This document shows, piece by piece, positions 19,021 through 28,215 of a DNA stretch of 45,281 nucleotides; position 1 is the first letter of the stretch; the number at the start of each line of letters is the position of its first letter. The notes beneath the pieces were generated by a model. That model saw only the letters and a list, made by a program, of their open reading frames with translations. It ran no database searches and was not told the DNA's origin. A program made the position numbers and the translations under genes. This DNA is from Bifidobacterium breve. Lineage in GTDB: Bacteria; Actinomycetota; Actinomycetes; S36-B12. The stretch is taken from NCBI GenBank assembly GCA_945901095.1, contig CAMDKQ010000005.1, positions 1 through 45,281 of the forward strand. The letters are read 5' to 3'.

Positions 19021-20817
19021 CTATGTGTACAGCGCGTCAATCTCGGCCTGGCACTCCGACATGACGACGCCGCGCTTGAGCTTGAGAGAAGGCGTCATCT
19101 GGCCGCCCTCCTCAGTCCAATCGGTCTTCATGATGGCGAACTTCTTGATGGCCTCCGCGTGCGAGACGGCTTTGTTGCCCTCATCGATGGCGGACTGAAT
19201 TGTGGCCATCAGATCCGGATCAGTGGCCAAGTCGGCAATCGTGGCATTCGAGGGCTTTCCCGCCTGCTTCAGCCAAGCCGGGAAGGCATCGACGTCGATG
19301 GTGACGAGGGCGCCGATGAACGGCCGGGCGTCACCGACCACGAGGCACTGCGATACGAGCCAGTTTGCCCGAATGCGGTCCTCGAGCACGGCCGGGGCGA
19401 CATTCTTGCCCGCGGCAGTGACGATGAGCTCCTTCTTGCGGCCGGTGATCCGGACGAATCCGCGGTCATCGATCTCGCCGATGTCTCCTGAGTGGAACCA
19501 GCCATCGGGCTCGATGGCCTCAGCAGTGGCGGTCGCGTTGTTCCAGTAGCCAGAGAAGAGCTGCGCACCGCCGAGGAGGAGCTCGCCATCAGGAGCCACC
19601 TTGACCCGCGCACCCGGAATGGGCTGACCCACCGTGCCTATTCTGATGGCAGAGGGGCGATTGACAGTTGTGGCGGCGCTCGTCTCGGTGAGGCCGTAGC
19701 CCTCAAGGATGGTGAGGCCGGAGCCGCGGAAGAAGTGGCCGAGACGTGCGCCGAGCGGTGCACCGCCGGATACCGCCCAGCGAACCTGCCCGCCTAGGGC
19801 CGCACGAAGCTTGCCGTACACGAGGCGATCGAAGACCGCGTGCTTGAGTCGAAGAACGAGACCTGGTCCGCCATCCTCGAGGGCGGTGCTGTACTCGATG
19901 GCCACGTTTGCGGCCGTGTCGAAGATATGTCCCTTGCCCGCCGCGACCGCCTTCTGCTGCGACGAATTGTAGATCTTCTCGAAGACGCGAGGGACGGCTA
20001 GGACGAAGGTGGGCTGGAAGGAGGCGAGCATCGGGAGCAAGTCCTTGATGTCGGCAGCATGCCCAAGGCGGGCGCGGGCGCGTACGCAGCCGAGTTGGAC
20101 CATCCGGCCGAAGACATGGGCCACCGGCAGGAAGAGAAGCGTCGACGAACCTGGAGCAAGGAAGACATCACCGAGACCCTCGACGACGTTGTCGACCTCG
20201 AACATGAATGCCCGTTGGGTCAGGACGCAGCCCTTGGGTCGGCCCGTCGTACCGGATGTGTAGATGATCGTGGCAAGGGAATCAGGAGTCACCGTCGCTC
20301 GGCGCTCCTCAACTGCAGCATCTGTGACGTCAACGCCATCGGCCTTGATGGTGTCGATGACCGAATCGTCAAAGACCCAGACGCGCGTGCACTCCGGAAC
20401 GTTGACGGATACCTCGTCGAACACCTGCTTGTTCTTGTGGCTCTCGAGGAACACGGCAACCGCGTTCGAATCAGTGAGGATCCACTCGACCTGCTCCGCC
20501 GAGGAGGTCTCGTAGACCGGGACGCTTACGGCACCGGCGTACCAGATCGCGTAATCGACGAGGGTCCACTCGTACCGGTTTCGGGACATGATCGCGATCC
20601 GCTCGCCGGGCTGAACCCCGTTGGCGACGATCCCCTTGGCGACTGCGACGACGTCGGCGAGGAATTCAGCGGCGGTGACGCCGACCCATACGCCATCGCG
20701 CTCGACGGACATAACGACCTGGTCAGGAACCTCGGCGGCATTCTTCAGGACATGGTCGGTCATGTTCCCGGTCTCGTGCACGAGGACGACGGCCGGCAGG
20801 TCGAATTCGGTCAACAC
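19021..20817 (-). CDS. Long-chain fatty-acid-CoA ligase (AMP-binding), FadD15-like
   Basis: IIYTSGTTGRPKGCVLTQR, GYGLTETSAATTVN, GWFHSGDIGEIDDRGFVRITGRKKELIVTAAGKNV. Confidence 0.94.
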   Translation of the reverse strand: MLTEFDLPAVVLVHETGNMTDHVLKNAAEVPDQVVMSVERDGVWVGVTAAEFLADVVAVAKGIVANGVQPGERIAIMSRNRYEWTLVDYAIWYAGAVSVPVYETSSAEQVEWILTDSNAVAVFLESHKNKQVFDEVSVNVPECTRVWVFDDSVIDTIKADGVDVTDAAVEERRATVTPDSLATIIYTSGTTGRPKGCVLTQRAFMFEVDNVVEGLGDVFLAPGSSTLLFLPVAHVFGRMVQLGCVRARARLGHAADIKDLLPMLASFQPTFVLAVPRVFEKIYNSSQQKAVAAGKGHIFDTAANVAIEYSTALEDGGPGLVLRLKHAVFDRLVYGKLRAALGGQVRWAVSGGAPLGARLGHFFRGSGLTILEGYGLTETSAATTVNRPSAIRIGTVGQPIPGARVKVAPDGELLLGGAQLFSGYWNNATATAEAIEPDGWFHSGDIGEIDDRGFVRITGRKKELIVTAAGKNVAPAVLEDRIRANWLVSQCLVVGDARPFIGALVTIDVDAFPAWLKQAGKPSNATIADLATDPDLMATIQSAIDEGNKAVSHAEAIKKFAIMKTDWTEEGGQMTPSLKLKRGVVMSECQAEIDALYT

Positions 20818-20945
20818 GGTGTGGCTCCCTTGTCATTGATTGATGATGCGCGTCTGGGCACCTTGGTCGAAAGGTTGATGGAACGAGGCTACGCGATGGG
20901 ACCTGCGCTGGCGAGGGCATTGGGAACCTTTTAGGCTTCATCTTG

Positions 20946-21725
20946 ATGAGGATCAACGTCGTGTCAGACGTCCATGGGGCTGACGTCGCCCTACGCCGGG
21001 CGGCGGACGGCGCCGACCTGTTCGTCTGCCTCGGGGATCTCATCCTGTTCCTCGACTACGACGACCCGAGTCAGGGCATTTACACCGAGTTGTTCGGTGA
21101 GGCTCACACTCGCGCTTACATCGACGCCCGGACGGCCGGCAGGTTCGACGACGCAAGAGTGTTGAGCACGGAGGCGTGGGCACGTCGGGGGGTTCTCGAT
21201 CCGAATGAGCGGTGGGGCATCCTCAGTGGTCAGGTGCGAGGACAGTACGAGCGACTTTTTGAGGCGATGCCGACTCCGGCACTCATGACCTTCGGAAACG
21301 TCGACATTCCTGATCTGTGGCCTGAGTACGTCAAGCCCGGGCACCGCGTCATTGATGGAGCAACGGTGACCGAGGGGGGAGTTCGCATGGGCTTTGTGGG
21401 TGGCGGGATGGCCTCGCCGATGCGGACTCCATACGAGTTGACGGGTGAGCAATATGCGGAGAAGGTTGCGGCGCTCGGTCCGGTTGATGTGCTCTTCACC
21501 CATATCCCGCCTCGCGTACCGGAACTTACCTACGACACGGTGGCCCGCAGGTTCGAGTTCGGGAATGCCACCCTGCTGGAGTACATCAGGGACGTTCAGC
21601 CCGCGTTTCACCTTTTCGGGCACGTCCATCAGCCGCTGCGAAGCCGGATGCGCATCGGTCGCACGGAGTGCATCAACGTCGGCCATTTTCACTCAACCGG
21701 CCGACCATTCGTCCTCAATGCCTGA
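20946..21725 (+). CDS. Calcineurin-like metallophosphoesterase
   Basis: MRINVVSDVHGADVAL...LGDLILF...GNVDI...FTHIPPR...LFGHVHQP. Confidence 0.9.
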   Translation: MRINVVSDVHGADVALRRAADGADLFVCLGDLILFLDYDDPSQGIYTELFGEAHTRAYIDARTAGRFDDARVLSTEAWARRGVLDPNERWGILSGQVRGQYERLFEAMPTPALMTFGNVDIPDLWPEYVKPGHRVIDGATVTEGGVRMGFVGGGMASPMRTPYELTGEQYAEKVAALGPVDVLFTHIPPRVPELTYDTVARRFEFGNATLLEYIRDVQPAFHLFGHVHQPLRSRMRIGRTECINVGHFHSTGRPFVLNA

Positions 21726-21793
21726 TCTTTCCTGCTCACCAACTGCCTAGGTCTCCCTCGGGGTACCCTCAGATACCCGACCTTGGAGCGTCA

Positions 21794-22249
21794 ATGGCTG
21801 AGAAGACTGAATCCAGCATCGTCATCGATGCCTCGCCCGCTGCCATCATGGCGGTCATCGCGAACCTCGCTGCTTACCCAGAGTGGAGTGACGGGATCAC
21901 TGCTGTTGAGGTGCTGAGCAGATACGAGGAGGATGACCGACCCGCGGATGCCCGCTTTACAGTCGACTCCGGAATGATCAAGGACACCTATGAGCTCGAG
22001 TACGACTGGGAGGGCGATGCCTCAGTGTCGTGGACGCTCTCCAAGGGCGAGATGCTCACGGCGCTTGACGGCTCGTACCGCCTATCCGACAACGGCGACG
22101 GGACGACAAGCGTGGCGTACCAGCTCGCCGTCGACGTGAAGATGCCGATGATCGGGATGCTCAAGCGCAAGGCTGAGAAGGTCATCATCGACACGGCCCT
22201 CAAGGGACTCAAGAAGCGTGTTGAAGCGACCTCGACTCCTGATTCTTAG
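21794..22249 (+). CDS. SRPBCC / polyketide cyclase-dehydrase-like protein
   Basis: ATG 21794 (MAEKTESSIVIDASPAAIMAVIANLAAYPEWSDGITAVEVL). Confidence 0.87.
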   Translation: MAEKTESSIVIDASPAAIMAVIANLAAYPEWSDGITAVEVLSRYEEDDRPADARFTVDSGMIKDTYELEYDWEGDASVSWTLSKGEMLTALDGSYRLSDNGDGTTSVAYQLAVDVKMPMIGMLKRKAEKVIIDTALKGLKKRVEATSTPDS

Positions 22250-23249
22250 CGGGCAGGCGGGAGCGGGCACGAGTTCGGCCGTACTGGGACTGCGCGAGAG
22301 CCTCTGCGGAAGCGGGATCGCAGCAACGTCCGTTGATGGTCGTGGGCATGTCAGCGAGATTGAGAGCCTCGTGGATCGAACGGTCGCGGCGGCAGGCCTC
22401 GGAACAACGGCGCAGGCGCTGCCGAGGGTTCTCTCGGGCCTCACGGGTATTGCGGGTGTTCTGGCCGTACACGAGGCGGCAGAACGTGGGGATTGCATCG
22501 TCTGGGATGCAGGTGAGACCGGCGGGCTGCTCCGGGTGCTCGCACTTCTCGACGCAGCACGTAGCGAGGCGGCCAGCATCTTGCCGCCACTCATCGCGAT
22601 GCGGGCGGCGCGATCCCTCAGTGCGGTTGATCGTGCCGCGTGGCAGGGGATTCTCGCCGCACTCAGGTCCGTGCGGGCAATGCTCGATGATGATGGCACC
22701 CGAGTGCTCCTCGTCGCTGTGCCGGATGACGGATTGGAGGAGTTCCTCGCGGACCGGATCGGCCAACTCTCGCTCATGCGCAGCGCCTGCGATGGGATCC
22801 TCGTAAACAGGGTGCCCCGGAACGGCGACGGCTGGCCGGAATCCTGGGCGGAGCCTCGTCGCCACCGGGTTGAACGCCTGCGCGGCCGCGGACTGCCGGT
22901 CATAGATATTGCGCACCTCACCAACGATGCTCCCGGCAAGACCGCTTTTCGTGCGCAGGCCGGCCGGGTGTTGGACGTCGCAAGAGTGCCGCGTCCTTTT
23001 CCAGACAGCATCAAGGAGCGTGACGACGGTGGGTTCGACCTCCATGTGCACTTGCCAGGGGTACGCCCCGATCACGTGAACGCAGGGAGGCTCGGCGACT
23101 CGCTCGTCACCGAAGTTGCGGGGCTGCGTCGCCAGACGTCGTTGGCACCCGTTCTCACCCGCTGCGAGATTCAGGGGGCTGGCATGGACAGTGACTGGCT
23201 CATCGTGCGCTTTGAACGCAATCAGTCACTTTGGCCGGAGGCATTGTGA
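22218..23249 (+). CDS. ArsA-family ATPase-like protein with ArsA/HSP20-like C-terminus; P-loop appears degenerate
   Basis: RLLILSGQAGAGTSSAVLGL, DCIVWDAGETGGLLRVLALL, C-terminal FDLHVHLPGVRPDHVNAGRLGDSLVTEVAGLRRQTSLAPVL. Confidence 0.75.
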   Translation: MLKRPRLLILSGQAGAGTSSAVLGLRESLCGSGIAATSVDGRGHVSEIESLVDRTVAAAGLGTTAQALPRVLSGLTGIAGVLAVHEAAERGDCIVWDAGETGGLLRVLALLDAARSEAASILPPLIAMRAARSLSAVDRAAWQGILAALRSVRAMLDDDGTRVLLVAVPDDGLEEFLADRIGQLSLMRSACDGILVNRVPRNGDGWPESWAEPRRHRVERLRGRGLPVIDIAHLTNDAPGKTAFRAQAGRVLDVARVPRPFPDSIKERDDGGFDLHVHLPGVRPDHVNAGRLGDSLVTEVAGLRRQTSLAPVLTRCEIQGAGMDSDWLIVRFERNQSLWPEAL

Positions 23250-23614
23250 GCGAAGGTGACCCTTGGTGGTTCACGGGAACCCTGCCTGACGATAAATCGG
23301 CGGGGCCCCGTGACCGCACGCCGGGTGGGGGATTCTCGCTGTCATTCCTAGCGTCAGGTGCGCAACAACTCGTTGATATGGCGAAGCAGGTGATCGTTGC
23401 CCCGCACGCCGATCATGAGGTTCCGGAGCAGCACGGTGACTGCATCATCTGCCGCGGCCAACTCGCGCTTGGGGAGGTTCGCCGTCGGCCGGATGCCCCC
23501 AACGATGATGTCGCGACAGGGGCGAAATTGGAATCGGCGGTCGAGTGGATCCACCTAGACGCGGCACGACCGGCTGCCAGCGGGTCGTTGGCCGACCGTA
23601 GGCTGTGGCCGTGA
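23246..23614 (+). CDS. Small conserved actinobacterial protein (DUF5304-like)
   Basis: VSEGDPWWFTGTLP...; lies between the ArsA-like gene and glucokinase as in other actinobacteria; C-terminus overlaps the glk start. Confidence 0.5.
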   Translation: MSEGDPWWFTGTLPDDKSAGPRDRTPGGGFSLSFLASGAQQLVDMAKQVIVAPHADHEVPEQHGDCIICRGQLALGEVRRRPDAPNDDVATGAKLESAVEWIHLDAARPAASGSLADRRLWP

Positions 23615-24564
23615 CGTTCAGCATCGGAGTCGACGTCGGCGGCACGAAGATCCTCGCTGGACTCGTTGATAATTCGGGTGCCGTCGTATCAACGGCTCGT
23701 CGACCTACCCCACGCAATGACGCGTCCGGGGTGCTGAACGTGGTGTCAGAGGTGGTACTTGAGCTCGTGGCCCAGCATGATGAGTCAGTCGTGGGGGTCG
23801 GGCTCGGTGTGGCAGGACCGGTCGACGCCTCCCGAGCAACCGTGTTCTTCGCGCCAAACCTCGGGTGGTCCCAGGTGCCGGTTCGCGCAATTCTTGAGTC
23901 AAAGGTCGGCATGCCGGTCGTCGTCGAAAACGACGGCAATGCAGCGGCGTGGGGTGAGTTCCGTTTCGGTGCAGGTGCCGATGTTGACGAGTTGACCGTT
24001 GTCACGGTCGGTACGGGCATCGGCGGCGGCATCATCATCAACGGGGATCTCCTGCGTGGCGCGCATGGCGCCGCCGGAGAGATCGGGCACATGAATGTGG
24101 TCGTCAACGGTCGGGCCTGCGGGTGTGGCCGAGGCGGGTGCTGGGAGCAGTACGCCAGCGGCAATGCGCTCGTCCGTGAGGCCCGATCCCTCGCGGCCGA
24201 CCGGCGGGGAGAGGCAACCTTGCTCCTAGGACTGGGGGATGGGACTCCCGAAGGGGTGCAGGGACTCCACGTGACCGAGGCCGCGCTCGTCGGCGACCCG
24301 GTTGCCATAGAAGCCTTCCGGGTGATCGGAACCTGGCTCGGCCGCGGGCTTGCTGACCTGTGCGCCATCCTCGATCCAGGCACGTTCGTTATCGGAGGCG
24401 GCGTGTCCGAGGCGGGAGACCTACTGCTGGCGAGTGCTCGCCAAACGCTCGTGGACAAGCTCAGCGGCAATCAGCAACGCCCGTCCCCCGAGGTGCGCCT
24501 TGCGACGCTTGGGAACAACGCCGGGCTCATCGGGGCAGCTGAACTGGCACGCCCGAGGACTTAA
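23611..24564 (+). CDS. glk: ROK-family glucokinase
   Basis: GVDVGGTKILAGLVD, GTGIGGGIIINGDLLRGAHGAAGEIGHMNVVVNGRACGCGRGGCWEQYASG. Confidence 0.93.
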   Translation: MTFSIGVDVGGTKILAGLVDNSGAVVSTARRPTPRNDASGVLNVVSEVVLELVAQHDESVVGVGLGVAGPVDASRATVFFAPNLGWSQVPVRAILESKVGMPVVVENDGNAAAWGEFRFGAGADVDELTVVTVGTGIGGGIIINGDLLRGAHGAAGEIGHMNVVVNGRACGCGRGGCWEQYASGNALVREARSLAADRRGEATLLLGLGDGTPEGVQGLHVTEAALVGDPVAIEAFRVIGTWLGRGLADLCAILDPGTFVIGGGVSEAGDLLLASARQTLVDKLSGNQQRPSPEVRLATLGNNAGLIGAAELARPRT

Positions 24565-24577
24565 TCGGAATGCATGG

Positions 24578-25018
24578 TCATACAACGGCTCCGCCGTCCG
24601 GACGGTCGTCTGCTGAGCCGCGATCCTCCATCCGTGCGACAAGGGTGATGAACCCTGCGACGAAGGCGATCACGCCGAGCCCGGCAATGAACGTGCCCAG
24701 AGATAAGAGAGTCGCGATAACGAGAAGCGCTGGTCCGCCGAGTGCTCCGGCCCACGCGAATCGGCCAATGACGTCTGAGGGGCGGGGGATCGGCGGCGGA
24801 TCGGGCGGATGATATCGATCCGATTCAAGCCCATCGGGTTCGAGGAGCTCATCGATGAAGGCATCGGGCGGCTTCGGATCGTTGATCTGCAGGCTGCTCG
24901 TTGCGGCGTCAAAATCAATCTGCCCTGAGAGATCGGCGACGATCTGATCCCAGGCGCGTGCCTGCTCCTCGGGGGAGGGCTCACTGCCGGGTTCGCCGAT
25001 TCGGCCGGAATTGCTCAT
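24578..25018 (-). CDS. Hypothetical protein, acidic soluble N-terminus plus two C-terminal TM helices
   Basis: 146 aa; WAGALGGPALLVIATLLSLGTFIAGLGVIAFVAGFITLV; 4-nt overlap with the hydrolase gene. Confidence 0.7.
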   Translation of the reverse strand: MSNSGRIGEPGSEPSPEEQARAWDQIVADLSGQIDFDAATSSLQINDPKPPDAFIDELLEPDGLESDRYHPPDPPPIPRPSDVIGRFAWAGALGGPALLVIATLLSLGTFIAGLGVIAFVAGFITLVARMEDRGSADDRPDGGAVV

Positions 25019-25764
25019 CCGGTGATGATGCGATTGACGAAGGTGGCGCTACCTTCGAAGATCTGCTCGGCATCGTGATCGAGGGTCGCGACGTGATACG
25101 AGTTCGGCAGGATCACCTCGGTCAGGTCGACGGAGGAGACGTTCGCGAGGATCCACGCGGCGTTCGACGGTTCGACGACGTGGTCCTGCGCCGACCGAAA
25201 CAGGAGCAGGGGTTGGGCCACCATGCTGATATCCCGCTTGACGATCGACCACAGTTTGCTCAGCGAATGGGCTGCCTTGAGTGGAATTCGGTCGTATGCG
25301 CCCTCGTCTTGCCCGGGCTTCGCGATGTCGTTCGAGATCCCAGGGAATGAGGGCAGGATTGTCTGGAGCGCTGGGAGGAGGAATCGGTCTCGCCGCTCGG
25401 AGTGAACCGCTGGGTTCACCAGGACAATGCCAGCGATGGCACTGCCGCGCTCCTGCGCCAGTCGAAGGGTGAGGGATCCACCCATGGACAGACCCATGAC
25501 GAACACCGTCGAGCATGACCCGGCGAGTTCATCGAAGGATCGTTCGGCTTCGCCGTACCAGTCCTGCCACCTGGTCTTGTTCATGTCCTGCCACCGAGTG
25601 CCGTGGCCGGGCAGTCGCGGTACCTGGATCGTCCAGCCTCTCTCCTTGAGTGATTGACCCCACGGGGTCACCGATTTCGGTGAACCTGTGAAGCCGTGCA
25701 GGAGGAGAACCCCGATATCATCACCGGTGGTTGACCAAGATTGTGCGTGTGGCAGGACGCTCAT
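25015..25764 (-). CDS. Alpha/beta hydrolase (carboxylesterase/lipase-like)
   Basis: GVLLLHGFTGSPKSV, nucleophile elbow GLSMGGS, catalytic His near YHVATLDHD. Confidence 0.9.
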   Translation of the reverse strand: MSVLPHAQSWSTTGDDIGVLLLHGFTGSPKSVTPWGQSLKERGWTIQVPRLPGHGTRWQDMNKTRWQDWYGEAERSFDELAGSCSTVFVMGLSMGGSLTLRLAQERGSAIAGIVLVNPAVHSERRDRFLLPALQTILPSFPGISNDIAKPGQDEGAYDRIPLKAAHSLSKLWSIVKRDISMVAQPLLLFRSAQDHVVEPSNAAWILANVSSVDLTEVILPNSYHVATLDHDAEQIFEGSATFVNRIITG

Positions 25765-25821
25765 AGCCGCTAGTCTGCCACCGAGGGCTTCAACGCAGAA
25801 GCCATCGCCTCAGGAGGGGCC

Positions 25822-26544
25822 TTGCTCTACTGGATCCTGAAGTACATCATCATCGGCCCATGGCTGCGCGTCCTGTTCCGGCCGTGGCTTGAGGGGGTCG
25901 AGAACGTGCCCGACAAGGGCCCGGCAATGATCGCCAGCAACCACCTGTCGTTCTCCGACTCGTTTTTCCTCGCCCTCATGCTCCGTCGGCCCATCACCTT
26001 CCTTGCGAAGAGCGACTATTTCACCGGCAGGGGCGTCAAGGGACGGTTGACCGCCTGGTTCTTCCGCGGGGTTGGCCAGGTTCCGATCGACCGATCCGGC
26101 GGAAGGGCATCCGAGGCGGCGATTCACACGGGCACCCGCATCTTGGATTCGGGCAGCCTGCTGGGGATCTACCCCGAGGGCACTAGGTCGCCGAACGGAA
26201 CGATGTACCGGGGTCGCACCGGAATGGCCCGGATGGCCCTTGAATCGATGTGCCCGGTCATCCCGGTGGCGATGATCAACACCTTCGAGATTCAGCCCCC
26301 CGGCCGGCTCATGCCGAGCCTGCAGCGGGTCGGCATGCGGTTTGGGCCGGCGCTGGACTTCTCGAGGTATGAGGGGCTCGAGGGGGACCGGTTCATTCTG
26401 CGCTCAGTCACCGACGAGGTCATGTACGAGCTCATGACGATGTCAGGTCAGGAGTACGTCGACATGTATGCGACGCGGGCAAAGGAACTCATCGCGGGTG
26501 GCGGCAAGGCTGATGCCTCGTCGATGGTTGAGTCACCGAGCTGA
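25822..26544 (+). CDS. plsC: 1-acyl-sn-glycerol-3-phosphate acyltransferase
   Basis: ASNHLSFSDSFFLALML, YPEGTRSPNG, GRTGMARMALES. Confidence 0.92.
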   Translation: MLYWILKYIIIGPWLRVLFRPWLEGVENVPDKGPAMIASNHLSFSDSFFLALMLRRPITFLAKSDYFTGRGVKGRLTAWFFRGVGQVPIDRSGGRASEAAIHTGTRILDSGSLLGIYPEGTRSPNGTMYRGRTGMARMALESMCPVIPVAMINTFEIQPPGRLMPSLQRVGMRFGPALDFSRYEGLEGDRFILRSVTDEVMYELMTMSGQEYVDMYATRAKELIAGGGKADASSMVESPS

Positions 26545-28035
26545 GGCCCAGCCCCGACACAGGTTGACCGCGGTGCGCCAGGCTGGGCGGTCCAGCGAGT
26601 GATGAGCGCGGGGGTCGAACACCCCTGAACTCTTGCGAATCCCGGCGAGGTCGCGCAGCGAGGGCCACATCCCGATTCCGACGCCGGCGAGGAGCGCGGC
26701 ACCGAGGCCGGTGGTCTGCAGTTGCTCGGAGCGGTCGACCGGTACTCCGAGCACATCGGCCTGCATCTGGCACAGGAGGTCGTTGCTCGCCGCGCCGCCG
26801 TCGACGGCGAGCGAGGGCAGGTGCACGCCCCCCTCCTCGGACATCAAGGTGACGAGGTCTGCAACCTGATGGGCTATGGCTTCGAGGGTGGCTCGAGCCA
26901 GATGCGCGGCGGTCGTCGCGCGGGTGATGCCGATGATGAGACCGCGGGCGTTCGGGTCCCAGTCGGGTGCGCCGAGTCCGGTAAGGGCTGGGACAAAGAT
27001 GACGCCTCCGGAATCTGGCACGCTCGCCGCGAGCGTCTCGATCTCGGCTGCAGTCGTAATGATGCCGAGACCGTCACGAAGCCACTGGACCGCTGCACCC
27101 GTGATGAAGACCGCACCCTCGAGCGCGAAGTCGCGCCCACCGCCTGGGTGCTGGAGCGCGACGGTGGTGAGGAGACCATTCCCGGAGGCGATGGCCTCGC
27201 TCCCGGTATGGACGAGCAGGAAGGAACCGGTGCCGTAAGTGCACTTCGCGCTGCCCTTTGAGGCGCCGGCTTGACCAACGAGCGCTGCCTGCTGGTCACC
27301 TGCGATGCCTGAGATTGGGACATTGAGGCCCAGGAAGGTGGCGGGATCAGTGCGGGCGACGATTCCGTAGGACGCAACAATCTCGGGGAGTGCCTCGAGC
27401 GGGACCCCGAAGAAGTCGCACAGTTCCCGGCTCCATTCGCCCGTTTCGAGATCGTAGAGCAGCGTGCGGGAGGCATTGGATGCGTCGGTGATGTGGAACA
27501 GGCCACGTGTCATTCGGGCGATCAAGTAGGAGTCGACCGTGCCGATGGCCACGCGGCCGGACTCGACTTGAGCCCAGGTGGACGGATCGTTTTCACGGAC
27601 CCAGGAGATCTTCGTGGCGGAGAAGTACGGGTCCAATCGCAGGCCGGTGAGCTCGACGATGCGGGGCTCACGGCCTGACTCGCGCCACTCCTCGCACATC
27701 GAAGCGGTGCGCCGGTCCTGCCAGACGATCGCGCGGCGCGCAGCACCAAGGGTCTCCCTGTCCCAGAAGCACACGGTTTCACGCTGATTCGTTATGCCGA
27801 GGGCTGCGATGTCCGCGCGGCGACCCCCTGTTGCCTCGTGGGTTTCGAGGGCTGCTCCCGCGGCCGAGAGGGTTGCTGACCAGATGTCGCCTAGGTCGTG
27901 CTCGACCCACCCGTCGCCGGGGAAGTGCTGCTCGAACTCGAGGTAGCCCGAGGACGTCACTGCGCCTGTCTCGTCGACGATGAGCGCTGTCACCCCGGTA
28001 GTGCCGGCATCGATGGCAAGGACGAATCTGGGCAT
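26533..28035 (-). CDS. glpK: Glycerol kinase (FGGY family)
   Basis: ATG 28035 MPRFVLAIDAGTTGVTALIVDETG; ALGITNQRETVCFWDRETL; IVWQDRRT; C-terminal AVDGGAASNDLLCQMQADVLGVPVDRS. Confidence 0.93.
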   Translation of the reverse strand: MPRFVLAIDAGTTGVTALIVDETGAVTSSGYLEFEQHFPGDGWVEHDLGDIWSATLSAAGAALETHEATGGRRADIAALGITNQRETVCFWDRETLGAARRAIVWQDRRTASMCEEWRESGREPRIVELTGLRLDPYFSATKISWVRENDPSTWAQVESGRVAIGTVDSYLIARMTRGLFHITDASNASRTLLYDLETGEWSRELCDFFGVPLEALPEIVASYGIVARTDPATFLGLNVPISGIAGDQQAALVGQAGASKGSAKCTYGTGSFLLVHTGSEAIASGNGLLTTVALQHPGGGRDFALEGAVFITGAAVQWLRDGLGIITTAAEIETLAASVPDSGGVIFVPALTGLGAPDWDPNARGLIIGITRATTAAHLARATLEAIAHQVADLVTLMSEEGGVHLPSLAVDGGAASNDLLCQMQADVLGVPVDRSEQLQTTGLGAALLAGVGIGMWPSLRDLAGIRKSSGVFDPRAHHSLDRPAWRTAVNLCRGWASAR

Positions 28036-28215
28036 GGCTGAACTGTAGTTTGGGCCCGCGGGTGGGCGCGTGACCTTGATCCGAGCAACTCGCGAACCGG
28101 TGGACTGTTCGTGCACCAAGCCCATCGGGTAGGTTTTGCGATGACAGCGGTTACAACCGCAATCGATCATGGCAGGTGCCCCAACCAAGGGCCAGACGTC
28201 GAAGGAGAACGGGTC

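Noticed and set aside
25786-25803. GGCTTC-AACGCA-GAAGCC dyad upstream of plsC
   Set aside because: Short and at a frequency plausible by chance; no independent support for function.
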